64,000 bases of DNA from Eutreptiella sp. 'Long Island Sound 2002' (taxonomy: Eukaryota > Euglenozoa > Euglenophyceae > Eutreptiales > Eutreptiaceae): NCBI GenBank assembly GCA_964036045.1, contig OZ038383.1, positions 95,909,568 through 95,973,567 on the forward strand, in the 5' to 3' direction. Each line of letters begins with the position of its first letter. The stretch's first letter is position 1. A program made the translations under genes and the position numbers. The notes beneath the pieces are model-generated. The model was not told the DNA's origin, made no database searches, and worked only from the letters and a program-made list of their open reading frames with translations. Below, piece after piece: positions 43,805 to 52,639 of the stretch.

Positions 43805-44240
43805 GGTAGGTAGGTAGGTGCACTCGGTCGTGGAGAGGCGCCCCATGGTTCCCCCTGGCGTCGCCCCTGTGACGAACAGGAAGAGGCTCCGCGCGTGAAG
43901 AGGGGAGGCGGCTTACTTCCCGCTAGAACTGACTGTTGGCCCCCAACAAAGCGGCCCCTGGGCAACGCCGGGAGGGCTGATCGCCGCCAGCGTGACATGC
44001 TTGTCTCGCCGGGAGGGTGTGCCCCCGTGCTTGCGCACGTCCCCTCCTTTGGGCGGAACCCTAGGGGTTCACGGGACTTCCTGGCGTATCCCGTTCCCAA
44101 GGCATGCATGCACGTTCTTGGTACTAGGGTTCCGAGGTGCTTGGGTGTTGCACGCTCCGCCTCGAGTCCCAAAGCAGCGCAGGTCTTAGGATGCAGCCTT
44201 ACCCCCGGTCTCCGGATCTCGTTTGGCCGGGTCACCTGCA
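43805..44240. other. Border of block G3, nothing recognised
   Basis: A GGTA tetranucleotide run sits at 43800-43822 at the LTR border. Mixed GC-rich sequence follows, with a 149-codon plus-strand ORF (43895-44344) that has no recognisable domain. It leads into the A-poor tract. Confidence 0.35.
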
Positions 44241-45540
44241 TGGCACGGGCTGCCTCAGTGCCCGGGCTGTGGGCACTGGGTTTCCTACTGTTGTGCGGCG
44301 TTTGTGTTTGGGTCCGGTTGGCGGTTGGGTGTGGGTTTTGTTAACCTCGCCAGTCCTGGCTGGGTTGTTGGGTGGGTGTGTTTGGGCACGGTTTGTGGCG
44401 TTGTCCCTCTAGTGTCGGCTGTTTGTGGTGTTCATGGTTGGGCTTCGGTTTCGGCCTGCTTTTGGGACGTGTGTGGTTTCGTGGGCGCCCCGCTTGCCCC
44501 CCGCCGTTTCCGGTTCCGGCGTGCAGGGTGGGCGTGTGTGTTGGGCCCGGGTCTCGGCTGTGCCCAGCCTTTCTTGGCTGGGTTGTCGGGGTGTGTTTTT
44601 TTGCGCTTTTGTATTTTCTTTTGTTGTTTTTTTGTCCGGGCTTTGTGGTCCCTGTCCCTCCATCCCCTTTCTTTCGGGCTGGGCTGGTCGCTCTCCTTTT
44701 TTTTTTCCGTTTCGGTGTCCCTTTTCCCCGTGGGCCGCTGTTACTGGCTTGGTGTTGCCCGTTTTGGGTGGGTGGTCCCCCTGTGCCTCTGTGGGGGTCC
44801 TGTCTTCGGTGCCTTCTGGGGGGGGGGTTTGGCCGCCTGTGGTGGTGTTGGCGGGCGGTTTGGCGGCTGTGGGCTGTTTTCGTGCCTTTTCCCCCTCCCC
44901 CCTCCTTTTTTTTTGGGGGGGGGGGGGCTTGCCTGTTCCTCCCTCTGCCTTCCCTGGGCTGGCGCACGCACTGGCCTGCATTCAGTGTTGTCTTCCGGGC
45001 TGTTGTCTTCAGTTGCGTTCTGTGTGGCCGCGTTCGGGCCCCATGGGTCGGGTGGGCTATGTACACGGTGGGCTCGGCGCCCCTTCTTGCCGGGTTTGGT
45101 CCTGGCTCTGCCAGCTGGGCGGCTGCGCCAGACGGGTGCTTGTGGTTTTGGGTTAGGGGGCTGGGGTTGTTCGTGTCCTTTCCCCTCTGCGGTGCCGGCT
45201 GTAATCTTCTGGGTGGTCCGCCACTGTTGTCGCCTGGCGCGCTGTGGCCCCGTGTGTGGCCTGCGGTGCTGGTGTGTGGCGTGCTGGCGTGGCGCCTTCC
45301 AGGGTGTGCGGTGGCTGGCTTCGGTTAGTCCCTCAGGTTAGGGTCAGTTGTGTCGTGCTGTGCCGCTCTGTGCCGCGTCGCGTCGCGTCGTGCTGTGGTG
45401 CGTTGCACTGTGGCGCGCTGTGGTGCGGTGTGCCGTGGTCTCGCGTGGTGGCTCGGTGGGTCAGTGGAGGTCAGCCTGGCCTGTGTCGTGGTGCGGAGTG
45501 CGGGCCGGAGTGTGGCCGGCTGGTGGTTGGGGGGTGCGGT
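44241..45540. other. Almost A-free low-complexity tract
   Basis: Lines 44401-45300 contain 24 A in 900 bases. No A occurs from 44744 to 44965. The strand is G/T-rich with long homopolymers (nine T followed by thirteen G near 44915). It mirrors the T-free tract at 19345-20330. Plus-strand ORFs of 243-372 codons in three overlapping frames exist because stop codons need A; they are not evidence of genes. Confidence 0.85.
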
Positions 45541-46290
45541 TAGGTGTGGGTGGCTCGCTGGGTCCGTGCTGTGGGGCCTTGGGCGTGCCGCTCGGGCTGG
45601 TGGGTCGGGTAGGTCGTCGGGAAATTCCGCTGAATGATCACGGTGTCCCCGGGGCGTGCACACTGACCCTCACCCATGGACTTAATCTTCACCGGGCCTC
45701 GCAGACAGGCAGGTGTACTCGGGGTGTAGGAAAGGCGTTCCTTCTCCAAGGCAGACAAACAGAAATCAGGAGTCGGACGGTGGAGGTGGCTTCCGAACGC
45801 CGTTTGAGTGGCGAAAGGCTTGCACTGCAGCTCGGCTGCGCTGGCAGGGACATGAGGGTCCGGGTCGATGCCGCCGGCAGGCATGAGCTCATACTTCAGG
45901 GTCAGGGGGATGTCCATATCTCCGGTGCTGAACTGCAGGGGTCCGGGGCACCGGTAGTAATCTTGGCACTTCCAGTCTTCACGGCGCTCGGAGAAGGCCT
46001 TGAAGGGGGCACCGTCCAGCAGCACCAAGGCCTTCGCGATCACAGCCTTTCACTTCCCCTTGCGGCGCTCGAAATTCATCATGGACGGGATCGGCGTGCT
46101 GCCGCAGTGCCATTCCTCCACTGGACGCAACAGGTTGGTGACGGACGCCCTCACGGACGTGAGACCAGCTGAGATCAAGCCCCCGGCCGTCAATCCAAGT
46201 GCATAGCAATACTCTGCGTTGAACCGCGACGGTAACGCAGCCCGGCCCTCATAGCCAAAAGCGTGGTCGCGTGACGGTCCGTGGGGTTGC
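45541..46290 (-). pseudogene. Conserved-looking unknown protein, one TGA (G3 distal part)
   Basis: One minus-strand frame runs from about 46290 to 45600 with a single TGA at about 46050. It reads EYCYALGLTAGGLISAG, then VEEWHCGSTPIPSMMNF, the TGA, KALVLLDGAPFKAFSERRED, a Cys-containing stretch (KCQDYYRCPGPLQF), then DIPLTLKYELMPAGG and ARPGDTVIIQRNF. The composition is that of a folded protein with several cysteines, unlike the Pro-rich region upstream. I do not recognise the family. It fades out at the border to the A-poor tract. Confidence 0.5.
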
Positions 46291-46798
46291 CCTCCCTGGG
46301 GGCCTGTGCCTTGGTCCCGTGTCCTCTGGGGGTTTCGGTCCCTAGTCGTGGGTGCCGCGGCCATGCCTTCGTCCTCTTCCGGTGCCTGTGAGGTGGCCTT
46401 TGTGGTGGCCGGGGTCGTCGCCTGGCGGTGAGGGCGTGGTGGTGCGCCGTGCGGCGGTGTTCCCTGCGGCTTCCTCTGTGGGTGTGGCCCGTTCTCCCCG
46501 TGTAGGTGTGCTCCTCGTTCTCCGTGTAGTTTCCGTTGGCCGGTGGGCGTGCGCTGGTGTGATCCGCATGGCGTCCGATGTTTGCTTCGGTTGTGTGTGT
46601 TGGGGTGTTTGGTGGGGCTGGGGCGGCGCTGTTCCCCCCTGCGTGGTGTGTCCTTCCTGGGCGTGGGTCGTGGTGCCTGCCGTGGTGCCCTTTTCCTCCG
46701 TGTCTTGGTCCCCGTTCCCGCCCCTTCCTGGTTCTTGGGTGGTTTCCTGCCCCCATGTGGTGTCGCTTCCGGCGTCCTGTCCCTGCGAGTGCCTGCCG
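46291..46798 (-). pseudogene. Pro/Thr/His-rich linker of the G3 coding region
   Basis: This connects the segment at 46799-47230 with that at 45541-46290. The minus-strand frames are all open for 100-200 codons and rich in Pro, Thr, Arg and His. No frame stands out, so the true frame and any indels cannot be read. Low complexity alone could produce it. Confidence 0.3.
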
Positions 46799-47230
46799 TC
46801 ACTTGGGGCCCTTCCATGCCCTCTTGCCTGGGTGCTCCTTGGTGCCCCTTGCCCTTCCCTTGCCCTTGTCCTGCCCCTTCCTGGTGTGGTGGTGGCGGGA
46901 GGGGCGGGGTGGGGAGGGGGCGCCGGCGGCCCAGGCCTGGGGGTGGGTGGCCTGGAGCCACTGGCGGAGGGCTTGGGGGGTGTAGGGGGGGCGGAGGCCC
47001 TGGACCGCATCGCGGAGGAGCGCCTCCCATGCCGCTTGCGGCATGATGGCCTCCAGGGCGGCCTCGTTGAGGTTTGCGGGGGTGCGGGTGCGCACCTCCT
47101 CGAAGGTCTGCACCATGTGCACCCCTTCGTGCCTTCCCGCTCCTCTGGCCCACTTCACCCAGCGGCGGAGCTCCTGCAGAGTGGGGGGAGACCACCAGGC
47201 GAGGTGGGCGGGGGCCCGTAGGGGGGTTGG
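46799..47230 (-). pseudogene. Unknown helical domain (G3 middle part)
   Basis: One minus-strand frame gives AHLAWWSPPTLQELRRWVKW, then VQTFEEVRTRTPANLNEAAL, MPQAAWEALLRDAVQGLRPP and YTPQALRQWLQATHPQAWAA, ending in a basic Lys/Arg/Gly-rich tail. It is Trp-rich and helical, as for a folded domain of about 100 residues followed by a basic tail. It adjoins the proline-rich region (ends at 47155) in another frame, so an indel lies in the (ACCCA)n tract near 47227-47246. No family was recognised. Confidence 0.5.
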
Positions 47231-49878
47231 GTTGGGTTGGGTTGGGTCAAGGCCTCGCCTGGTCGCCTACCCACGGTCCGCGCCGCCTTCCCTGCGGGAC
47301 CCGACTGGGCGGCCGTACCCGGGTGTCCGGTCACAAGGCCTACCGGACTGTTGACCGCCCCCAGACCCCGCGGTGGCGCTCGCGGGCGGGAGATGCCGCC
47401 GTGCCCGGGGGGGGGGAGGGGTCCGTGCCCGTGCTCGTGGTGCGGCGGGGGGAGGACGTGGACCCGCGGTGGTGGCGGGGGTGGCGGTGCCTGGGGGAGC
47501 GGGAGCGGCGGCGGCGGGGGCTGGGGGTGGAGGACGGGTACGGGCGGAGGGGGGAGCAGGAGGGGGAGGTGGACATGGGGCGGCGGTGGCGCGCTCGGTG
47601 GCGTCCAGGGGAGCGGGAGTGGTGGTGGCGGGGGCTGGGGGTGGTGGATGGGTACGGGTGGCGGGGGGAACGGGGAGCCCGGCGGGGCGTGTGGGGGGAG
47701 GGTGAGGTGGACGTGGGGCGGCAGTGGCGTGCCTGGCTGCGTCGGGGGGAGCGGGAGTGGTGGTAGCGGGGGCTGGGGGTGGGGGTCTTGTTTGGCCGGT
47801 GGGGGGAGGGGGAGGGGGACATGGGGCGGCGGTGGCGCTCGTGGTGGTGCCCGGGGGAGCGGGAGCGACGGAAGCGGGGTCCCGGGGGGTCGTGGTGGCA
47901 CCTGGGGGAGCGGGAGCGGCGCGAGTGGGTGGTTGAAGCGCGGTGGGAGTGTGGGCGCCCTGGGCGAGTGTGCCGTGCGGGGGGGGGGGCGGGAGCGCCG
48001 CCGTTTGCGGGACCGGGCCTCATCGCTCGAGCCGGGCCAGTCCGGAGGCGTCGGCGGCCCCTGGGGGGCCTCGCGCGGTGTCGCCTGGTACTGGGGGGGG
48101 GGGGGGAGGTCCCCCGTCGTCCATGGATCCGCCACATAGGGGTGTGGTGGCGGCAGTGGCTGGTGGTATGGGTCGAGTGGCTGTCCTTGGCGGGGTTGGG
48201 CCCGGGGGGCCCCTTCGGCCATCGGATGGTGGCCGGGGGGGTACGGATACGGTTCCTGGTACGGGGGTGGTGGCTGGTACGGGGGGGGTGGCTCCTGGCG
48301 GTAGGTGGGGCATGCGGGTGGAGCGCTCGGTGGCTGCCATCCCGTCCGCTGGTGCTGTTCGTGCACGGGGGGTTGTGGCCCGGTGGAGTAGGGCGGTTGG
48401 CAGTGGCAGTGGTGGGGGTGGTGTTGGTAGTGGTGGTGGTGGGGCCGCTGGTGGTGGTGGTGTGGGTAGTGGTGGGGTTGGTGTTGCGGGTATGGCCCAT
48501 GGACCCCTTGTGGGTTTTCCGGTCTCCCTTGTGGGGGTGGGGGGTTGGGCCTCGTGGGCAGTCCCCGGGGCTGCACTATGTGGTGGGCATGGGGGAAGGG
48601 TTGGGGGCCGGGCTTGACAGTGACGATGGTCGAGGGGTCCCACGTCCCTGGGTCGGTTTGGCCGGCGGTGGTGGTGGTTTGTGGGGGATGGATGACGGGG
48701 CGCTTGGTGACGGGGATGCGGACGAGGGCTTGGACGGGGTCGTGCTGGGTGGCCGTCTCTGCGGTGGTGGTGGGTGGCGGCGGGAGGGGGGCGCGGGTTG
48801 CGGTGGGTGGGGGGTCCTGGCTTGGGCGAGGGCCCGGGCGGGGGTGGTGTCGGGTGGGTTTGTGTCGTTGCGTCTGCGGTGTTGTGTGTGCTCGCGTGGG
48901 CGCCGGCTTGGGTTTGGGGTCGGGTTTGGGGTTGGGGTCCGGTTTGGGTTTGGGGTCGGGTTTGGGGTTGGGGTCCGGTTCCAGGTTGAGGAGTACCTCT
49001 GTCCGGAGGTGTGAGGGCGCCGATGTCGGGTCGGGGGTCGTCCCGGTGGGTTGCCGGGGTGCCTGAGTCGCCTGTGTGGGGGTTGGGGGGTCGGTGCGTG
49101 CGGCCGCGGCTTTGGCTTTTGCCGTGGCCTTGAGGATGAGTTTAGCGGGGATGGGGGGGTCGGAGGATGAGGTGGAGGAGGTGGACGAGGCTGGAGATGA
49201 GGAGGAGGTGGTGGATGCGGGTTGGGCTGTGATGCGGGCGGGCTTGTGGGCGGTGGCTTCTGCTGCGGCCACGGCGGGGAGGATGGAGGGCATTTCCTCG
49301 GGCTGTAGGTTGGGGGCGGGCGGCCTGGGGGGGCCCGGTCGTGACCTGGCGGCCCGGCGGGCCGATCTGGTCGGCAGCGGCGGGGGAGGGAGGCGCGGGG
49401 CTGTGGCCTTCTCCTTCTGGGCTCGGCTTGGCCCGGGTCCTGCACTGTGCGAGGTCGTGTGGGTTGGTGTCCGCGGGGGGGAACAGTTCGCGTGGGCTGC
49501 ATTCAGGGGCCGGGGGGGGTGGGCCTGGGTCCTCTGGGGTGTGTGTGGGGGGCATGCCGCGGGGCGCGGGGCTCCCCTCGGCGGGTGTGTGTGGGTTGTC
49601 GAGTGTGGGGGGCGGTGAAGGGTCTCCGGCGGGTGGGTGTGTGGCGGGCGTGTGCTGGTGTTCGGGCGGGTGGGGGAGGCCCGTGTCGCGTGGCCCGGGG
49701 GTGCGCGCGATGGTGGGCGTGTGTGGGTTTCCGGTTCGAGAGGGGGGGGGCATGGGCAGGGATTGTGCGGCGGGGCGTGCTGTGTCGGTGTATGTGTCCG
49801 CTTGCCGCGCGCTTGCGTGGGCAGTTGTAGGCCGGGCGGTTTGGAGGAGAAGCTTGCCGTCCTCTGCTGCCGCGGCAA
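47155..49878 (-). CDS. Proline/histidine-rich ORF, 907 codons (part of G3 coding region)
   Basis: This long minus-strand ORF is dominated by Pro, Thr, His and Arg. Two repeat families stay in reading phase: modules containing PPLPLP and PHVHL spaced 114, 138, 108 and 51 bp (47497-47916), all multiples of three, and a 12-residue DPNPKPDPKPKP repeat (36 bp, 48909-48980). In-phase repeats argue that the region was translated. Alternative minus frames are open in parts, and the upstream protease-like segment enters in a different frame, so the exact product is uncertain. A disordered, mucin-like or linker role is possible. Confidence 0.45.
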   Translation of the reverse strand: MPRQQRTASFSSKPPGLQLPTQARGKRTHTPTQHAPPHNPCPCPPPLEPETHTRPPSRAPPGHATRASPTRPNTSTRPPHTHPPETLHRPPHSTTHTHPPRGAPRPAACPPHTPQRTQAHPPRPLNAAHANCSPPRTPTHTTSHSAGPGPSRAQKEKATAPRLPPPPLPTRSARRAARSRPGPPRPPAPNLQPEEMPSILPAVAAAEATAHKPARITAQPASTTSSSSPASSTSSTSSSDPPIPAKLILKATAKAKAAAARTDPPTPTQATQAPRQPTGTTPDPTSAPSHLRTEVLLNLEPDPNPKPDPKPKPDPNPKPDPKPKPAPTRAHTTPQTQRHKPTRHHPRPGPRPSQDPPPTATRAPLPPPPTTTAETATQHDPVQALVRIPVTKRPVIHPPQTTTTAGQTDPGTWDPSTIVTVKPGPQPFPHAHHIVQPRGLPTRPNPPPPQGRPENPQGVHGPYPQHQPHHYPHHHHQRPHHHHYQHHPHHCHCQPPYSTGPQPPVHEQHQRTGWQPPSAPPACPTYRQEPPPPYQPPPPYQEPYPYPPGHHPMAEGAPRAQPRQGQPLDPYHQPLPPPHPYVADPWTTGDLPPPPQYQATPREAPQGPPTPPDWPGSSDEARSRKRRRSRPPPRTAHSPRAPTLPPRFNHPLAPLPLPQVPPRPPGTPLPSLPLPRAPPRAPPPPHVPLPLPPPAKQDPHPQPPLPPLPLPPTQPGTPLPPHVHLTLPPHAPPGSPFPPPPVPIHHPQPPPPPLPLPWTPPSAPPPPHVHLPLLLPPPPVPVLHPQPPPPPLPLPQAPPPPPPPRVHVLPPPHHEHGHGPLPPPGHGGISRPRAPPRGLGAVNSPVGLVTGHPGTAAQSGPAGKAARTVGRRPGEALTQPNPTQPPYGPPPTSPGGLPPLCRSSAAG

Positions 49879-50380
49879 GGATTTCGCAGACGAGCTTTCG
49901 TATCTGGTGGACCTCTTGGTCAGTGGTGGGAACGGGGCATGCTAGCTTTGGGCTAAGACCCGCGCGGTTGAGGACCCAATGGATGGCGTGGTACCCGCAG
50001 TTGAGGGACTGCTGCGGTCCTGGGGGGGGGGTTTGGTCGTATGTCCGGGCCTGCCTCGACTTGTGTGTGGGCTGTGGGGATGGCCCAAACCCAGGGCACG
50101 CTCCCCGTAGGTGGCCAGCGGCGCTGGATCCAGTGGGTTAGGCAGAGCATGGCCAATCCCAGGTGGTAGCCCGCCTTCCCTGAGGTGATTACGGCCAGGG
50201 CGCGGGCTGGGGGGTTGTCCCCCGGCTGGAGGACGCCCCTGAGGACCCTGTGCTGGGTGGTGGGGTCCCCCACTGCCCCTGGTGGGGCGGTCTCCGGGGC
50301 GAAACTGGTGTCTGTCCCCTGGATGAGCCATTGCGGGCCGGGGGGCGTAGCCGTAGCGGCTATCACGTAGTAGAGCACCT
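49760..50380 (-). pseudogene. Possible Ulp1-like cysteine protease segment (G3 proximal part)
   Basis: The minus frame starts at the LTR border with YYVIAATATPPGPQWLIQG and TDTSFAP, then ARALAVITSGKAGYHLGLAM and LTHWIQRRW. A ten-base C/G run (50022-50031) holds a one-base indel, after which the frame reads GPQQSLNCGYHAIHWVLN, with Gln-Gln at 50009-50014 and Cys at 49997-49999. A helical end follows (EVHQIRKLVCEILAAAAEDG). The Q..(N)CG motif and an upstream aromatic/Asp segment resemble Ulp1/C48 peptidases. The catalytic His would lie exactly where the LTR fragment cuts in, so the call is tentative. Confidence 0.4.
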
Positions 50381-50383
50381 CTG

Positions 50384-51439
50384 ATACAACTAAAGTATAC
50401 CGTAAAGCATTGGAAAAGCACTTTTTCATACTCCCCCCTTGTGCTGTGGTGGCCACCACTGTCGCATTTTCAGGAAAAAGGGATTTTTTCTTGGCCTTTC
50501 CTTGGTTTCCAGACCTACTTTAAAATACCTATAGCTTCCCTAACACTGGAAAAGAGCGCTTTACCATGGCCAGCGACTCTTGCTGCATTGTTAATGACAA
50601 TTTCCAACAGAAAGCTCAACGCTCTTGGCGCTGCAGGGGTTTCTGTGGCTTGGTGGCGCTAGAATAGGGCATGCAAAGACCGTATGCATATGCATTCCTC
50701 CCTCCAAGCGGCAGACTCTCATAGGACGCTCGATCTAAGTCTCATAGAACCTGATGAAGACACCTGTCCTGGTACTGGGGCGAGGGTGCGACGATCTAAT
50801 TAAAATTGCCCCTTGGAGGGGTCTTGAGTTCTGGTCCAGTCTCCTGCTGCTGTTTTTCGGCCTGAACAGCAGCCTACTCAGCGACGCTTTGCGAGTGTAT
50901 CTGTACAACAGAGGAATGGCAGGATGAGAGGCGAATCCACGCAAACGCGAAGCGACAACACCTAAATCCGTCGAATGACGGCCTAGAAATTTTCTGAAAG
51001 CACATACCTGACCAGAATCCAATTGTGCATCGGATGCACATTTTTATAAAATTTGTGGTCATCTCCTGATTGTTTAAATCAGGAAATTCCCACGCAGAAA
51101 AAGACGGCGCGCAGGAGCGGGTCTTAGCGAAGAGCCGGAAAACAAAGATTTAATAAGATTATAAACGTATGTTACGTCTAATGAGAAAAATGACGAGACA
51201 CACATAAATAAATACACATAAAGATCCCACCCACACTGACAGAAAGAATCAAAAATCAAAGAATTCAAAAATCAAGAAAAAGACTTCAATGAATCAGGTA
51301 TAGACAACAGGTGTGCGCTCTCGTATGCAGCATGCACATTGCTCGTCTGGTGTCTCCGTGAACGAGTCTTGTAGCAGCACTACAAAACAATAGAGGGAGA
51401 AATTAGAAGATTGCAGATGATTAGAGGTAAGTTCAGGGT
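50384..51439 (-). repeat. Truncated 3' LTR of B3
   Basis: The minus-strand LTR begins at TCTAATCACC (about 51439) and is broken off at GTGCTCT (50384), losing the tRNA-like module and the LTR end. The TATA region and the two inverted repeats are present. The sequence is closest to the solo LTR at 42005-43804. Confidence 0.75.
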
Positions 51440-52639
51440 GATTAGACATACACAGATATGCATAGCGTCGTGTTTCGCTTTCTCCACACTTGTTTTCGCT
51501 TTCTAGCGGTGAGTAAGGTAGGTAAGCCCAGGTGGGGCCACCCCCTGGTAGAGTTCGTGATTGTGGGGTAAGATTAGTAGGAAAAAGAGAGATTGGACCA
51601 GGTTGTTGGAAAACTCGTGCATGCTCGTGCATTCACACACGCATTAGAGGGTAGGCCACGCGTGGTGCGCACGGTATAACCCTTGTTTAGGTTACCCAGG
51701 GGCATTCTATAAGAGAACAGGTGGAGTTTCTTAAGCTTGCTTGCTTGTACTTGGGTTTGAGGACAGTGTATTATAGGGCTACCTGGGAAGCGTACAATAC
51801 GTGGAAGTCGTCTTGGGTCCTCAGCCGCAAACCCAAATCATCTGCCTTTGCTTTGCAGGTGGGAAGGTCAGGGTGAATTGGTGCAGTCTCCAGCCGTGCT
51901 AAACTATGCGGCGCTGATCACACAAACAACAAACTGTGACTCAGCCAGGAGTGGCGAGCGCAGTCCGACATTTCCAACATTCACGCTGTGCACGCAGCCT
52001 GAGCACTCCTTCCCTCTAAGCCCTAGCGGGGAAACGCGTTGTGGCGTCCCTGTTAGGCCACAGATGCTTAGTAGCTCTGTGTTCTCTTGCCATCTCACAG
52101 GTGAGCCATTAGGGCTCGTGACCTCGTCCTCAACAACACCCAGTACAGCGTGCGTGTAGGAGTGGGAGTCCTGAGCCGGGGCTTGAGCCAGTTGAGGGAG
52201 CGCTCGCCAACCAGGATGGTGCCACTGTAGGGTGTGTAGGACCTGTAGTGCGTGTGTCACTGTCCCGGCCGTTTCCTGCAATTGCAGCGGGGTTGGTGGG
52301 CAGTGGCAGTGGTTAGGCTGGATTTTGGCCATCGTAGCAAACAGGCGTTTTCATGTCTTAATAGCTTTTGGCCACCCCTCCTCTGTAGTAGGCAGGTAGG
52401 TAGGAAAAGCAATACCTGGATTAGTATGCTGGGTACTCCCCCAAGGTTTTGCGCCAGCACAGAAATTTGGCGCTTAGGGGCGGAGAGACCAAGGGCGTAC
52501 CACTGGCAACGGTAAGACATCCGCCAGGTTTAGCAAGCGTGCAGACTTGGGTATAATTAGGATACCATTTCTGCGGCTTGCTCTCAGGACCTTAGGAATA
52601 GCACACTCACACATACGCTTAAGCAGGTAAGGGTAAGGT
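51440..52639 (-). repeat. Family B 3' untranslated region of B3
   Basis: This is the inverted counterpart of 14526-15765 and 35443-36649, non-coding, with a single copy of the 101-bp segment. Confidence 0.7.

Noticed and set aside
44223-45341. Plus-strand ORFs of 243-372 codons in three frames
   Set aside because: Same artefact in the A-free tract: all three frames are open and none shows a motif.
47220-47250. Telomeric repeat (TTGGG)4 and nearby TTTGGGG words
   Set aside because: Only four short units, interrupted, inside a coding-like Pro/Asn/Thr region; no terminal array.
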